Source: an uncultured Pseudomonadota bacterium
GTDB lineage: Bacteria > Pseudomonadota > Gammaproteobacteria > Methylococcales > Methylomonadaceae
Reading direction: 5' to 3'
NCBI GenBank assembly: GCA_903918375.1
Contig: CAIXED010000008.1
Location: 62,001-126,000 of the forward strand
DNA: 64,000 nt
Positions 8,701 to 19,888 of the stretch are shown one piece after another. Each line of letters starts with the position of its first letter. Positions within the stretch are counted from its first letter, which is position 1. The translations under genes and the position numbers were made by a program. Under the pieces are notes generated by a model. The model was not told the origin of the DNA, did not search any database, and was given only the letters and a program-made list of their open reading frames with translations.

Positions 8701-8777
8701 GACACTGCAATCACTAAAGTGGCGCCAATCACCATCAGCCGTTGCTGAAGGCAAAAGGCAATGATACGTTCGATCAT
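5709..8777 (-). CDS. Heavy-metal RND efflux pump, inner-membrane subunit (CzcA-type)
   Basis: A 1022-residue HME-RND protein that would use proton import to push divalent metal ions through a tripartite channel. It has the expected plan: N-terminal TM1, a large periplasmic loop, TMs 2-6 near residues 335-540, a second periplasmic loop and TMs 7-12. The TM4 signature DFGIIVDSAVVLVE (near residue 392) carries the two Asp and one Glu of the Zn/Co/Cd/Ni subgroups and differs from the Cu/Ag CusA motif, so copper is less likely. It is the third gene of the leftward TolC-MFP-RND-P-II operon, 11 bases after the adaptor. It is full length without frame breaks. Confidence 0.92.
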   Translation of the reverse strand: MIERIIAFCLQQRLMVIGATLVIAVSGIIAFENLPVQAFPDVQNVFVQVVTQYPGQAPEEVEKQVSLPIERVMNGLPHLMNMRSVSIFGLSVVTLTFDDSAEDYFSRQQVLERLQNAEIPTDTKPQLGPLSTGVGEILRYTIDAKHLPLVEQRALQDWVIEPRLRSVQGVADVVSYGGGVKEYKVLAKPDRLKNYRIGLNQVFDAIAANNTNTGGGYIEHGDEALVVRGVGLLKSVDEIGEIVVTTYDGVPVRIKDVAEVSIGPQPRTGIVGLNQRDDVVEGIVLLIKGRDAVNVLGGVKEKIQELNQFGLPPGVKITPFYDRTELVGHTIHTVEHNMIEGAVLILIILLVFLQRFLAAFLVTLIIPLSLLFAFILVDLGGISANLISLGAIDFGIIVDSAVVLVEAVMVQVTLDLQRNADIRHLRQSLLSTATEMGRPILFSKAIIIIAFLPIFTFQRVEAKIFSPMAYTLSFALVASMLFSLTFVPAMLTYLLGPKIAERHNPLVDAMERHYRRILEWVLRHARAVFIGAVSALVLSFMSVKFIGTEFMPKLDEGNIWLTITLPTPVSLNTAKDLERQVRGKLEQFSEAKTVLTQLGRPEDGTDPKGFNNLEVLIDLNPKDQWRYKNKDELVQAMDKELAIFPGILTNFSQVIQDNVEEAISGVKGEIAIKVFGSDLQMLQDKANQITHILASIRGATDVAAEQQAGLAQVIVDIDRAKVSRYGINVSDVERVMEIGMGGKAASEFLEGERRFDITLRYEEEARNSVSGLENLTVQTPDGQRIPLSELATISVNQGASRISREDNMRRIAIKCNLINRDQGSFVAEAQQKVAQQVDLPLGYRVVWSGQFENQQRAMKRLAVIVPISLGLIFVLLFWAFMSVKNAVLIVMNVPFAMIGGLLILLATGINLSVSAAVGFIALFGIAVQNGVILVSNLNKLRREGQSLHDAIVNGSVSRLRPVVMTALMAMLGLFPAALSTSVGSETAKPFAVVIIGGLITATLLTLTLLPALYRYFAEADEP

Positions 8778-8788
8778 GTTGTATTCCT

Positions 8789-9949
8789 TTAATGCGTTTC
8801 GGGTTCGACTTCTTCTTCGGCGCGTAACATCAACGCCCCTTCGGTGACTAATTGTTCACCGGCTTGTAAGCCGCTACTGACCACCGCGGTATTTTTTAAA
8901 CGCAAACCCAGTTCAACTGGCTTTTGTTTGTAATGATTTTCTGCCACCGCCACAAACACAAAATCAGCATCGCCTTCGGTAAACACAGCGGTTAATGGAA
9001 TCACAATCGCTTGTTCATCAGCGCCGCTTTCGACATTGATCGTCGCGTACATGCCAGGTAATAAGCGGCCATCAGGATTAGGCAGTTCACAACGGACTTG
9101 GACGGTACGGGTTTTTTCGTCCAATACTTGGCCGATATATTCAACCGTCGCGGGGAAGGTTTGTTTTGGATAAGCGGGAACGCTAATTGACAGTTTTTGA
9201 CCTAAACGGATTTTGCCGAGATTCACCTCAAACACTTCCATCAGTACCGTCAGTTTTTTTATGTCGGACACCACAAATAGCGGTTCGGCTATCTCTGGAC
9301 GGATTTCCATACCTGGATTGACATTACGCTCAACCACTACGCCCGGCAAAGTGGCGTGTAAAGTAAAGCGACCATCGGCTTGTTTGCCGTTAAGTTGTAG
9401 ATTTTTCAATCGGTCTTGAGCGCGTTGCAATTCGCTACGAGCGCGACTTAAATCATCTTGCGCCTGCTCCAGTTCTTTGTGAGCCACGGCTTTGCCGGCA
9501 TAGAGTTCTTGTTGGCGTTGATAGGCATGACTGGCCAAAGTTAAATCGGCTTGGGCTTTGGCAAAATCGGCTTCAACATCGGCGACATCGGGACTATCTA
9601 GTTCCAATAAACTGGAACCGGCTTTAACCGCTGTCCCCAGCGCAATCGGTGTACCAATCACCCGACCGGCGACTGGCGAGCTGATTCGTGAAGTTAAGCT
9701 TTCGTTGTAACTGATTTTTCCAGCCAATGGCTCCAATAAAGGATGCGAACTTAACTGCAATTCACGAGTTTTGATATAGGCTTTTTTCGGTGAATCGGGA
9801 GCGATAGTCACTTCGCCCGCGACTTTGCTGACTGTTTCGACTGGCGGCAACGCTTCACCAGCACCATTGCAGGCTGTTAACAACAAGGTCAAAGCCATTC
9901 CAATTACGCACTGATGATGCCAGTTTTTATTGTTATCGATGTTAGGCAC
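8789..9949 (-). CDS. RND periplasmic adaptor lipoprotein (CzcB-type)
   Basis: A 386-residue membrane-fusion protein. The signal sequence ends in the lipobox LTAC with the lipidated Cys at residue 27, so it is anchored in a periplasm-facing membrane. The order is lipoyl-like half (PVAGRVIGTPIALGTAVKAG), a coiled-coil hairpin rich in Ala/Gln/Glu (residues about 125-185), the second lipoyl half (LPGVVVERNVNPGMEI) and beta-barrel segments ending LLPGMYATINVE. It bridges the TolC-like channel and the RND pump encoded on either side. It sits 30 bases after the TolC gene and 11 before the pump gene. Confidence 0.92.
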   Translation of the reverse strand: MPNIDNNKNWHHQCVIGMALTLLLTACNGAGEALPPVETVSKVAGEVTIAPDSPKKAYIKTRELQLSSHPLLEPLAGKISYNESLTSRISSPVAGRVIGTPIALGTAVKAGSSLLELDSPDVADVEADFAKAQADLTLASHAYQRQQELYAGKAVAHKELEQAQDDLSRARSELQRAQDRLKNLQLNGKQADGRFTLHATLPGVVVERNVNPGMEIRPEIAEPLFVVSDIKKLTVLMEVFEVNLGKIRLGQKLSISVPAYPKQTFPATVEYIGQVLDEKTRTVQVRCELPNPDGRLLPGMYATINVESGADEQAIVIPLTAVFTEGDADFVFVAVAENHYKQKPVELGLRLKNTAVVSSGLQAGEQLVTEGALMLRAEEEVEPETH

Positions 9950-9979
9950 AGTTGATTCTCTTGAGTTTTCGGGGCAGGG

Positions 9980-11299
9980 TTACGGCTTTACTTGCGGTGC
10001 ATTTAGCTCGACGGCTAATGATTTGGCTAAATCGTAGTAGGCGTTAGTGCGATTAATCATGGCCGCGTAATAATCGCGCATGATGTTTTTATAGCTACGC
10101 TGGGCTTCGATGAAATCTAAAACACTGGTTGCGCCTTTGCTGTAGGCTAATTCGGCACTTTTTCTAACTGCTTGCGCGTCGTCTAATAAACCTTCATTGA
10201 AGCGTTTTAGAATTTTGTCAGCACTTTGCCAACTCGCTAAAGCGCCAACTACTTCGCTACGAATGTTTAATTCAGTTTGTTCAACTGCCAAACGGTTTTG
10301 ATTTAAAGCCACTGCCGCTTTGTCGGATTCGCCTTGGTATTGATAAAACACCGGCACCGGCACGTTGACGCCGACAAAGAACGAGTTAAGGGCATTATTA
10401 CTGGGGTCGCGGGCATAGCCAGCATTAACGGTAACATCAGGATATTTCAAGCGTCGCGCCAGTTCTAATTGTTTATCAGCTTGCTCAGCTCGTTGCTTAT
10501 CGGCCAATAAATCAGGGCGTTTTTGTAAAGCTAGTTCAATCAATTGCTGTTTGCTTTGTTGCTGGCCTATCTCTTTGACAGTCGGCCATTGTTCTTTGGC
10601 GACAAACTTCAAACTGTTATCCGGCCAACGCAAAATCATTGCTAATTTGGCTTGAGCTTGTTCGACGGCGGCTTGAGCATTATCCAATTCTGACTCTGCA
10701 CGAGTGGCTTCCATTTTTACCCGTAAAAAATCTGACTCGGCAATATCGCCACTTTTTAGGCGTAATTGGTTGGCGCTGGTGAGTTGTTGATAATGCTGGA
10801 AAATTTCTGCGGCCAGCCAGCGATTTTTTTGCATTAGCAACAAATCGTAATAAGCATCGCTGACCAAATTGCTAAAAATACGCAAAGCATCGCGAAAATC
10901 ACTTTCAGCCGCTTGGGTGGCAAAGCCACTGCTTTCAATACGCAAACCGCGCTTACCGGCCACTTCGATCAATTGGCTAAATGAATAAATTTCAGCAACC
11001 CCGCATGAGGCATTGGGATCGTGGTTACAACCTGATGCCGCGGCACCCATATTAGGTTTGCTGCTGATTTCGGCAATTTGCACACCCAAAGTTGGATTAG
11101 GAATTGCGCCAGCACTGATCGCTTCGGCTTGGGCTTGGTCGATGTTGTATTGCGCGGCAATCAAATCCAAATTGCGTTGATAAAACATCGCCAAAGCATC
11201 ATCTAAGGCAATTTCTAAATCTTGGGCGTAGGCGTCAATACTACTGAATAGACTTAGCCATAATGCCATCGCCAAGACTTTAAATCGTTTATTTTCCAT
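9980..11299 (-). CDS. TolC-family outer-membrane factor (CzcC-type)
   Basis: A 439-residue outer-membrane efflux protein with a signal peptide (cleavage near AYAQD) and two OEP repeats rich in heptad Ala/Leu/Glu coiled coils: residues about 30-235 and 250-430. The motif YPDVTVNAGYARDP and the stretch GVNVPVPVFYQYQGE mark the second strand region. It provides the exit duct of the pump encoded downstream. It is the first gene of the operon, so the operon promoter should lie in 11300-11490, where a strong inverted repeat is found. Confidence 0.92.
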   Translation of the reverse strand: MENKRFKVLAMALWLSLFSSIDAYAQDLEIALDDALAMFYQRNLDLIAAQYNIDQAQAEAISAGAIPNPTLGVQIAEISSKPNMGAAASGCNHDPNASCGVAEIYSFSQLIEVAGKRGLRIESSGFATQAAESDFRDALRIFSNLVSDAYYDLLLMQKNRWLAAEIFQHYQQLTSANQLRLKSGDIAESDFLRVKMEATRAESELDNAQAAVEQAQAKLAMILRWPDNSLKFVAKEQWPTVKEIGQQQSKQQLIELALQKRPDLLADKQRAEQADKQLELARRLKYPDVTVNAGYARDPSNNALNSFFVGVNVPVPVFYQYQGESDKAAVALNQNRLAVEQTELNIRSEVVGALASWQSADKILKRFNEGLLDDAQAVRKSAELAYSKGATSVLDFIEAQRSYKNIMRDYYAAMINRTNAYYDLAKSLAVELNAPQVKP

Positions 11300-11418
11300 G
11301 CATAGATTTCAATGAGTTTGATATGACAATCATTTTTATAAGCAATTTTTAAGCCATTACAAATATTTAACATTTTGTAGGCTTTTGATGACAATTTCGT
11401 GACAAAACCACGTTGAAA

Positions 11419-11460
11419 TTGGTTCAAATCAACCAACATTTAAACCAATCGGTTGATTTG
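11419..11460. promoter_or_regulatory. Nested inverted repeat upstream of the RND efflux operon
   Basis: CAAATCAACC at 11425-11434 is perfectly inverted as GGTTGATTTG at 11451-11460, and a second pair TTGGTT (11419-11424) and AACCAA (11443-11448) interleaves with it. The block lies about 120-180 bases upstream of the first efflux gene and holds no ORF. Its position fits an operator for a metal-responsive regulator, but no regulator gene is adjacent and the binding protein is unknown. Confidence 0.4.
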
Positions 11461-11492
11461 ATTTGCTTGTCTGTTGGCAATTCAACATAGAA

Positions 11493-11535
11493 ACAATAGC
11501 CGATCCGCAGTATATCGATAGCGGATCGCTATTGT
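11493..11535 (-). terminator. Hairpin after the glmU-glmS-metF-like genes
   Basis: ACAATAGC-GATCCGC and its inverted partner GCGGATCGCTATTGT form a stem of about 15 bp with one bulged base around the loop AGTATATCGATA. On the minus strand the distal arm is followed by TTTCT. It lies 22 bases beyond the MetF-like stop and fits the end of the leftward transcript. Confidence 0.6.
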
Positions 11536-11556
11536 AAAGCATTGGAGGAGAGGAGA

Positions 11557-12297
11557 TTAGATAAAGCGAATTTGTTGGAAATAGCGTTCTAAATCAATCC
11601 GAATTGGCATGAAATAAACATGCAAGTCATTGGCTGCCGCTAATGCCATCACTTGATGCGCAAAATCGACATTCCATTGATAATCCGGCTGAAAATTTTT
11701 AGGGAATTTAACTTTGTTTTTCACTTCCCAATAGTTCATCGAAGCTTTTGTAGTGATCGGGCTAATGCCGATATAGGTTTCTAAGCCTTGCATTTGTTCG
11801 GCATAGATTTCTATCATCCGGCTATCGTAAAACGGCTGCGAGAAAAAACCACCCGCTCCAGCATCGACTTTACGCTGAATATAGTCGCATTCGTCTTGCA
11901 CACCGCTGCGGTGTGGATCAAAACCGGCATAGATATTCAGGGCAGGGTAGCGTTGGCGAACGGCACGAATTAGATCAACAACATCGGTGTTGTAATAGGC
12001 GCGTTTTAAACCTTCCGGTGGATCGCCAGTAACCAGCAGCACGCTATCCAGTTGATAGTCATCGATAATCCGAAATAAATCGCCACTGCCGAGTTTGAAA
12101 TCAATCGCACGAAAATGTGGCACAAAGCGATATTGGCTGCGATCAACACGAGTCGCCAACTCCCAACTGCGGCTATCAAAGCGCTGAATATCGGGGACAT
12201 TGATGGTATTAATCCCCGAATCAAGCTGTTGTACAAACTGATATTGTTGGTCAAAAGCCTCTAAGCTTCTGGGCACAATTTCAAACGAGATATTCAT
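11557..12297 (-). CDS. Methylenetetrahydrofolate reductase-like protein (short)
   Basis: A 246-residue TIM-barrel protein of the MetF superfamily: MNISFEIVPRS at the start, FVPHFRAIDF, LLVTGDPPEG (the flavin/folate-binding DP segment), NIYAGFDPHRSG, a QRKVDAGAGGFFSQPFYD segment and ETYIGISPITT. It is about 45 residues shorter than E. coli MetF and lacks some canonical helices, so activity on CH2-THF is likely but not certain; a distinct C1-folate role is possible. The ATG at 12297 has a GGAG element 12 bases upstream; a GTG directly after the glmS stop would add three residues. It is the last gene of the glmU-glmS transcript. Confidence 0.7.
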   Translation of the reverse strand: MNISFEIVPRSLEAFDQQYQFVQQLDSGINTINVPDIQRFDSRSWELATRVDRSQYRFVPHFRAIDFKLGSGDLFRIIDDYQLDSVLLVTGDPPEGLKRAYYNTDVVDLIRAVRQRYPALNIYAGFDPHRSGVQDECDYIQRKVDAGAGGFFSQPFYDSRMIEIYAEQMQGLETYIGISPITTKASMNYWEVKNKVKFPKNFQPDYQWNVDFAHQVMALAAANDLHVYFMPIRIDLERYFQQIRFI

Positions 12298-12306
12298 CCG
12301 AAACAC

Positions 12307-14136
12307 TTACTCCACTGTCACTGACTTAGCCAGATTACGCGGCTGATCCACATCAGTACCTTTCAATACCGCAACGTGATATGACAACAATTGCAGCGGG
12401 ATGGTGTAAATAATCGGGGAGATGATTTCATTTACGCTAGGCATTTTTTCTATCGTGACATTTTCATCATCCGAGTCCGCTAAGCTTTCATCCATAAACA
12501 CAATTAGCTGACCACCACGGGCGCTAACTTCTTGAATATTGGATTTGAGTTTTTCCAATAAGCTGTTGTTAGGGGCAACGGTGACGACTGGCATTTCGGC
12601 ATCAATCAAGGCTAAAGGACCGTGTTTCAACTCACCCGCTGGATAGGCTTCGGCGTGAATATAGGAAATTTCCTTTAACTTCAAGGCACCTTCCATCGCA
12701 ATCGGATAGTGAGTACCACGACCTAGAAACAGCGCGTTATGCTTGTCGGCAAAACGCTGTGACAAGGTTTCGATGGACGAATCCAATTGCAAAGCTTTTT
12801 CGATATTGCCGGGCAAGCTGAATAATTCGGAAACGATTTGCTGCTCCAAACTATCTGATAATGAAAAGCGACGACCAATTGCCATCACCAACATCAACAA
12901 AGCCACTAATTGGGTGGTGAAAGCTTTAGTTGATGCAACGCCAATTTCTGGGCCAGCGCGAGTCATCAAAACTAAATCCGACTCTCTGACTAATGAACTT
13001 TCTGGGGCATTACAAATGACTAAGGAGTGCTTAACACCTAAACGCTTGGCTTCTAATAATGCCGCCAAAGTATCTGCGGTTTCGCCCGATTGGGAAATCG
13101 TTACCACTAAAGTGTCAGGCGAAATCACTGGGTTACGATAACGAAATTCGCTGGCAACTTCGATAGAGCAGGGTACTCGGGCTAATTCTTCAAACCAATA
13201 ACGTGCGACTAAACCAGAATGGTAACTGGTGCCACAGGCCAAAATCAGCACCGATTTGATTTGGTCAAAAATCTCGGTGGCGTTGTGGCCGAAACTGGTT
13301 TCTTGCAGGCGATGGTTAATGAAGCGACCTTCCAAAGTTTCTGATACCGCCCAAGGTTGCTCGTAAATTTCTTTGAGCATGTAGTGACGGTATTCGCCTT
13401 TGTCTACTGAGTCGGCTTTAAGCTGGCTTTCGGTTATTGGCCGTTCAACTAATTCGCCTGATTCATCAAAAATCTGCAAACTGTCGATTTTAATAACGGC
13501 AATATCGCCTTCTTTAAGGAAAATAAAGCGTTGTGTTACCGGCAGTAGGGCGGCAATATCGGAAGCGATGAAGTATTCACCAATCCCAACCCCAATTACC
13601 AACGGACTACCTTTGCGGCAAGCGATTAAGGTATTAGGTTCTTCGGTGTAAACCACGCCCAACGCATAAGCACCATGTAGGCTGGCGATAGTGGTTTTGA
13701 CTGCGCTAAATAGGCTGTCAGAGGTTTTTAGTTGTTCAGCAATTTTATGAACGATAACTTCGGTATCGGTTTCGGAAGTGAACTCATAACCATCCGATTT
13801 AAGCGCCGAACGCAGTTGCTCGTGATTCTCGATAATGCCGTTATGCACCACGGCAACTTTATCGACACTGATATGAGGATGAGCATTGCGAGTGCTAGGT
13901 TTACCATGTGTCGCCCAGCGAGTGTGAGCAATACCAATAGTACCTTCGATAGGGTCTTCAGCAATTAATGCTTCCAGACCTTTCACTTTGCCTAATTCGC
14001 GTTTTCTAAAAATTTGCTGGTCGCTAATTACCGCTAATCCCGCTGAATCATATCCGCGGTATTCCAAGCGTTTTAAGCCTTCAATCAAAATAGGTACTAC
14101 GTTACGCTGGGCAACGCCTGCCACAATCCCACACAT
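12307..14136 (-). CDS. glmS: Glutamine-fructose-6-phosphate aminotransferase (isomerizing)
   Basis: A 609-residue cytosolic enzyme making glucosamine-6-phosphate from fructose-6-phosphate and glutamine, the first step to UDP-GlcNAc. It begins [10 protein letters not shown], placing the catalytic Cys directly after the initiator Met, and has the class II amidotransferase landmarks RGYDSAG, THGKPS and HNGIIEN. Two SIS domains follow (CGTSYHSG and SQSGETADT; then [19 protein letters not shown]), and it ends NLAKSVTVE, the conserved C-terminus. The length equals that of E. coli GlmS. It sits two bases after glmU. No glmS riboswitch was seen. Confidence 0.97.
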   Translation of the reverse strand: MCGIVAGVAQRNVVPILIEGLKRLEYRGYDSAGLAVISDQQIFRKRELGKVKGLEALIAEDPIEGTIGIAHTRWATHGKPSTRNAHPHISVDKVAVVHNGIIENHEQLRSALKSDGYEFTSETDTEVIVHKIAEQLKTSDSLFSAVKTTIASLHGAYALGVVYTEEPNTLIACRKGSPLVIGVGIGEYFIASDIAALLPVTQRFIFLKEGDIAVIKIDSLQIFDESGELVERPITESQLKADSVDKGEYRHYMLKEIYEQPWAVSETLEGRFINHRLQETSFGHNATEIFDQIKSVLILACGTSYHSGLVARYWFEELARVPCSIEVASEFRYRNPVISPDTLVVTISQSGETADTLAALLEAKRLGVKHSLVICNAPESSLVRESDLVLMTRAGPEIGVASTKAFTTQLVALLMLVMAIGRRFSLSDSLEQQIVSELFSLPGNIEKALQLDSSIETLSQRFADKHNALFLGRGTHYPIAMEGALKLKEISYIHAEAYPAGELKHGPLALIDAEMPVVTVAPNNSLLEKLKSNIQEVSARGGQLIVFMDESLADSDDENVTIEKMPSVNEIISPIIYTIPLQLLSYHVAVLKGTDVDQPRNLAKSVTVE

Positions 14137-14138
14137 CT

Positions 14139-15509
14139 TTATTTCTCCTGTTTAACCGGACGCTGCCAAGTGGCAATACTGACTTGTTTAGTTCGACTGA
14201 GGGTTAGCTGATCGTCTGGCGTGTCTTTGGTAATGGTCGAACCAGCACCGATAGTGGCATTTTTGCCAATCACCACCGGCGCAACCAATTGGCTGTCTGA
14301 GCCGATAAATGCGCCATCACCAATAATGGTTTTGAATTTATTGACGCCATCGTAGTTACAGGTAATCGTGCCGGCACCGATATTGACTTTGCTGCCGACT
14401 TCGCTATCGCCTACGTAGCTTAAGTGATTGATTTTGCTACCACTGGCAACCGTTGATTTTTTGATTTCGACGAAATTACCGATATGCACATGATCGGCCA
14501 ATTCTGTTTGTGGACGCAGGCGGGCATAAGGACCGATACGACTATTTGCGCCGACCACGGCATCTTCAATCAAGCTATTCGCTAGAATTTCAACGTGCTC
14601 AGCTATCGTGGCATTTTTAATAATGCAGTTAGCACCGATTTTGACGTTTGAGCCAATACGGTTTACGCCTTCAAAAATCACGTTGACGTCAACGTCAATG
14701 TCTTGGCCTAGATCGGCAAATTCACCTCTGACATCAATTCGATTGGGGTCACGTAAGGTAACGCCTTTTTCCATTAGGCTATACGCTTGCTGTTGCTGAT
14801 AAACCCTTTCTAAATGCGCTAATTGATTGCGATTATTGACGCCTAGGACTTCATCCTGACTGCTAGCTTGGGTGGTTTTGATGCTTAGGCCATCGGCAAC
14901 CGCCATTTCGATAATATCGGTTAGATAATATTCGTTTTGCGCGTTGTTATTACTTAGTCTGCCTAGCCATTCGATTAATTGTTTGCCTTTGCAAGCGAGA
15001 ATACCGGTGTTGCCTTCGTTAATTAGCAATTCACTAGGATTAGCATCTTTTTGTTCGACAATTTTTGTCACAGCACCGTCAGCATTTCTAACAATACGAC
15101 CATAGCCAGTTGGGTCGTCCAAAACCACTGTCAATAAAGCTAATGATTGTGAACTAACATCCTGCAATAAGGTTTTTAAGGTTTGTGATTTTAATAACGG
15201 TACATCACCGTACAAAATTAAAACGGTATCAGCGTCTTCAACATGGTGAATGGCTTGTTGAACGGCGTGTCCGGTTCCAAGCTGTTGTTTTTGCTCAATC
15301 CAAGTTGCATCAAAATGATTTAGGGTTTGTTTAACGGTTTCACCGCCGTGACCATAAATAATGAAAACTTTGTTGTTGTCTAACTCTAAACTGGTGTCAT
15401 AAACATGGTGTAATAACGCTTTATTGGCAATTTCATGTAACACTTTAGAACGGCTTGAGCGCATCCGAGTGCCTTGTCCTGCTGCTAAAATTATCGTTTT
15501 TATTGACAT
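14139..15509 (-). CDS. glmU: Bifunctional GlmU (uridylyltransferase / acetyltransferase)
   Basis: GlmU acetylates glucosamine-1-phosphate and couples it to UTP, giving UDP-GlcNAc for peptidoglycan and LPS. The N-terminal pyrophosphorylase shows [28 protein letters not shown] and NEGNTGI; after about residue 250 the left-handed beta-helix domain carries hexapeptide repeats ([20 protein letters not shown]), [16 protein letters not shown] and [11 protein letters not shown]. The ATG at 15509 gives 456 residues, the same as the E. coli protein; an upstream in-frame start at 15554 would run into the atp terminator hairpin. It is the first gene of the glmU-glmS-metF-like unit. Confidence 0.97.
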   Translation of the reverse strand: MSIKTIILAAGQGTRMRSSRSKVLHEIANKALLHHVYDTSLELDNNKVFIIYGHGGETVKQTLNHFDATWIEQKQQLGTGHAVQQAIHHVEDADTVLILYGDVPLLKSQTLKTLLQDVSSQSLALLTVVLDDPTGYGRIVRNADGAVTKIVEQKDANPSELLINEGNTGILACKGKQLIEWLGRLSNNNAQNEYYLTDIIEMAVADGLSIKTTQASSQDEVLGVNNRNQLAHLERVYQQQQAYSLMEKGVTLRDPNRIDVRGEFADLGQDIDVDVNVIFEGVNRIGSNVKIGANCIIKNATIAEHVEILANSLIEDAVVGANSRIGPYARLRPQTELADHVHIGNFVEIKKSTVASGSKINHLSYVGDSEVGSKVNIGAGTITCNYDGVNKFKTIIGDGAFIGSDSQLVAPVVIGKNATIGAGSTITKDTPDDQLTLSRTKQVSIATWQRPVKQEK

Positions 15510-15525
15510 TGCTATATTCCTTAAA

Positions 15526-15561
15526 CAAAAAAGCCCGATAACGAAAAACGTCATCGGGCTT
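15526..15561 (-). terminator. Rho-independent terminator of the atp operon
   Basis: On the minus strand AAGCCCGATGACG and CGTTATCGGGCTT (arms at 15549-15561 and 15531-15543) pair with one wobble around a 5-T loop and are followed by a run of T. It lies 21 bases beyond the atpC stop and just before glmU, separating the two transcription units. Confidence 0.88.
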
Positions 15562-15582
15562 ATATTTTACGAGGGTAATAAA

Positions 15583-16005
15583 TTACGAACCACGTTTTCT
15601 TAGTCTTTCCAAGGTTCTTAACTGCATCACTGCTTCAGCTAATTCAGCTTGAGCAACAGCATAATCGTATTTACCTGATTTATCGCTCAACATTTCTTCC
15701 GCTCTGGCTTTGGCTTGCAAAGCTGCCGCTTCATCAATGTCTTTCGCTCTAATCGCTGTGTCTGCCAAAACAGTCACAACATCAGGTTGAACCTCTAAAA
15801 GTCCACCCGACACATAATATGCCAAGCTTTCTTTATCATTTAATTTAACTCGCACTTCACCAGGCTTAAGCTTGGTAATTAATGGTGCGTGCCGAGGTGC
15901 AATACCTACTTCACCTAATTCGGCAGGGGCAAATACCATTTCCGCCAGGCCTGAATAGACTTCTTGCTCGGCGCTGACGATGTCAACATGAATTGTCATT
16001 GCCAT
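15583..16005 (-). CDS. atpC: ATP synthase epsilon subunit
   Basis: A 140-residue F1 subunit linking the gamma shaft to the c ring and able to inhibit ATP hydrolysis. The N-terminal beta sandwich is evident from [29 protein letters not shown] and [11 protein letters not shown]; the C-terminal helical hairpin ([16 protein letters not shown] and the final [10 protein letters not shown]) is complete, so the inhibitory arm is present. A CAGGAG site precedes the ATG. It is the last gene of the atp operon, followed directly by a strong terminator. Confidence 0.96.
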   Translation of the reverse strand: MAMTIHVDIVSAEQEVYSGLAEMVFAPAELGEVGIAPRHAPLITKLKPGEVRVKLNDKESLAYYVSGGLLEVQPDVVTVLADTAIRAKDIDEAAALQAKARAEEMLSDKSGKYDYAVAQAELAEAVMQLRTLERLRKRGS

Positions 16006-16031
16006 CTCGAAATTCTCCTGTGCTAATAAGC

Positions 16032-17426
<1,395 letters not shown>

Positions 17427-17448
17427 CTATCTAAACTTGTGAAATGCT

Positions 17449-18312
17449 TTAAACAGCTGCAGCCCCAGCAACAATTTCCGAAATTTCCTGAGTAATTGCC
17501 GCTTGTCTGGCTTTGTTGTACACAAGTTGCAATTCTTTAATGATATTTCCAGCGTTATCGGATGCGCTTTTCATAGCAACCATTCGCGCTGCCTGCTCGC
17601 AGGCATTGTTTTCAACTAAGCCTTGGTAAACCATTGATTCTACATAACGGGTTAGCAAATGATCCAAGACTTCTTTTGCGCCTGGCTCATACAAATAATC
17701 CCATGTACCACGTAGACTATCATCGTCTTTATCAGCAACAACTGGCAGTAATTTTTCGATTACTGGTCGTTGAGTCATTGTATTGACGAACTCATTGCTA
17801 ACTACAAACAACTCATCAATTTCACCGCTGGCATAAGCATCAAGCATGATTTTAATCACGCCAATAATATCGTTTTGATGCGGAATGTCGCCTAATTTAG
17901 ACACTTGTCCGATCACTTTAGCGTTGATAATGCTAAAAAAGTTGGCTGCTTTTCCGCCAACAGTGCAAATATCAACTTCAATATCTTTACTTTTCCACTC
18001 TTGCATTTCGTTTAGAACTTTTCTAAACAAATTTGCATTTAAGCCACCGCATAAACCTCTGTCAGAACTAATAACAATAAGGCCTACGCGCTTAACTTCA
18101 CGCTTAATCATGAATGGATGCTTATACTCAGGATTTGCATAAGCCAGATGATTAATAATCTGGCTTATTTTTTTTGAGTAAGGCCGTGTAGCCTGCATGC
18201 GGTCTTTGGTTTTACGCATTTTGCTCGCCGCAACCATTTCCATGGCGCGGGTGATCTTTTGAGTATTTTTAATACTTGCGATCTTGCCACGTATCTCTTT
18301 GCCAACAGCCAT
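17449..18312 (-). CDS. atpG: ATP synthase gamma subunit
   Basis: The rotating central shaft of F1, 287 residues. The N-terminal helix carries [20 protein letters not shown] and MVAASKMRK, and the C-terminal helix has [19 protein letters not shown] followed by [21 protein letters not shown], the two antiparallel shaft helices. In between, [11 protein letters not shown] marks the Rossmann-like globular part. The size equals that of the E. coli subunit, and the gene is in its normal place between atpA and atpD. Confidence 0.97.
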   Translation of the reverse strand: MAVGKEIRGKIASIKNTQKITRAMEMVAASKMRKTKDRMQATRPYSKKISQIINHLAYANPEYKHPFMIKREVKRVGLIVISSDRGLCGGLNANLFRKVLNEMQEWKSKDIEVDICTVGGKAANFFSIINAKVIGQVSKLGDIPHQNDIIGVIKIMLDAYASGEIDELFVVSNEFVNTMTQRPVIEKLLPVVADKDDDSLRGTWDYLYEPGAKEVLDHLLTRYVESMVYQGLVENNACEQAARMVAMKSASDNAGNIIKELQLVYNKARQAAITQEISEIVAGAAAV

Positions 18313-18324
18313 TTGCCGATCCTT

Positions 18325-19866
18325 TTACCAGCTACTTGTTTTAATGAAACGTTCAATAGCACTATGAATGCCATTTTTGATTTCATCACTAAAGTCGCCT
18401 GTTTCGTTAACTTTTGCCATTAACGCAGGTTCTTCTGATTTCATAAATGCTAATAACGCAGATTCAAAATCACGAACCGCTTTAACTTCTAAGTTATCAA
18501 GGAAACCAGTATTTGCTGCATACAATGACACGCTCATTTCAGCAACAGACATCGGTGCGTACTGATTTTGTTTCATCAATTCAGTAACACGTTGGCCGCG
18601 TTCAATTTGTTTACGTGTGCTTTCATCAAGATCTGATGCGAACTGAGCAAACGCCGCTAGCTCTCTATATTGAGCTAAGTCAAGACGTGTACCGCCACCT
18701 AATTTCTTGATAATTTTAGTTTGAGCAGCACCACCTACACGCGATACTGATAAACCAGCATTCACCGCAGGACGGATACCTGAGTTAAACAAACCTGTTT
18801 CTAAGAAAATCTGACCGTCAGTAATCGAAATTACGTTAGTTGGAACGAATGCAGATACGTCACCACCTTGTGTTTCAATAATTGGTAACGCTGTCAATGA
18901 ACCGGTTTTGCCTTTCACTTTGCCGTTAGTCAATTTTTCTACTTCTTCAGCATTGATTCTCGCTGCACGTTCTAACAAACGTGAGTGGATGTAGAAAACG
19001 TCACCAGGATAAGCTTCACGACCTGGCGGACGACGTAACAACAATGAAATTTGACGATAAGCCCAAGCTTGTTTGGTCAAATCATCATAAATGATCAAAG
19101 CATCTTGACCGTTATCACGGAAATATTCGCCCATTGAGCAACCTGTATAAGGTGCAATGAACTGTAATGCTGCTGATTCAGACGCAGATGCGACAACGAT
19201 GATAGTGTGATCCATCGCGCCATGTTCTTCCAATTTGCGTACTACGTTTGCAATTGAAGAGCGTTTTTGACCGATCGCAACATAGATACATTTAATGCCT
19301 GTACCTTTTTGATTGATAATCGCGTCAATTGCGATAGCTGTTTTACCAGTTTGTCTATCACCGATAATCAACTCACGTTGACCACGGCCTACTGGAATCA
19401 TTGAGTCAATCGCTTTCAAACCAATTTGCACTGGTTGATCAACTGATTGTCTAGCAATAACGCCTGGAGCAATTTTTTCGATAGGTGATTTCAAATCAGT
19501 ATCAATTGAGCCTTTACCGTCGATTGGATTACCTAAAGCATCAACAACACGACCTAATAAAGCTTCACCAACGGGTACTTCTAAAATTCTACCTGTACAT
19601 TTAACAGTGTCGCCTTCGGTAATGTGTTGGTATGCACCCAACATTACCACACCGACTGAATCTCTTTCTAAGTTCAAGGCCATGCCATAAGAACCGCCGG
19701 GGAACTCCAGCATCTCACCTTGCATTGCTTCCGACAAACCATGTACACGAACGATACCATCGGTAACACTAACTACCGTACCTTCCGTGTGTGCTTCGAG
19801 ATTGGCGTCGAAATTCTCGATCTTCTTTTTAATTAGATCACTTATTTCTGATGGATTTAATTGCAT
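18325..19866 (-). CDS. atpA: ATP synthase alpha subunit
   Basis: The non-catalytic nucleotide-binding F1 subunit, 513 residues. The P-loop GDRQTGKT is at residues 169-176; the opening [19 protein letters not shown], the segment [17 protein letters not shown] and the arginine-finger region [10 protein letters not shown] follow family spacing. It is 22 bases after atpH and 12 before atpG. There are no unusual insertions. Confidence 0.98.
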   Translation of the reverse strand: MQLNPSEISDLIKKKIENFDANLEAHTEGTVVSVTDGIVRVHGLSEAMQGEMLEFPGGSYGMALNLERDSVGVVMLGAYQHITEGDTVKCTGRILEVPVGEALLGRVVDALGNPIDGKGSIDTDLKSPIEKIAPGVIARQSVDQPVQIGLKAIDSMIPVGRGQRELIIGDRQTGKTAIAIDAIINQKGTGIKCIYVAIGQKRSSIANVVRKLEEHGAMDHTIIVVASASESAALQFIAPYTGCSMGEYFRDNGQDALIIYDDLTKQAWAYRQISLLLRRPPGREAYPGDVFYIHSRLLERAARINAEEVEKLTNGKVKGKTGSLTALPIIETQGGDVSAFVPTNVISITDGQIFLETGLFNSGIRPAVNAGLSVSRVGGAAQTKIIKKLGGGTRLDLAQYRELAAFAQFASDLDESTRKQIERGQRVTELMKQNQYAPMSVAEMSVSLYAANTGFLDNLEVKAVRDFESALLAFMKSEEPALMAKVNETGDFSDEIKNGIHSAIERFIKTSSW

Positions 19867-19888
19867 TTTATATTTCCCGATCTAGCTC

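Noticed and set aside
11425-11460. tRNA T-arm-like GGTTCAAATC
   Set aside because: No acceptor, D or anticodon stems can be drawn around it; the sequence is explained as part of an inverted repeat.
12743-13141. 132-codon plus-strand frame opposite glmS
   Set aside because: It is antisense to both SIS domains of an intact glmS and lacks any recognisable motif.
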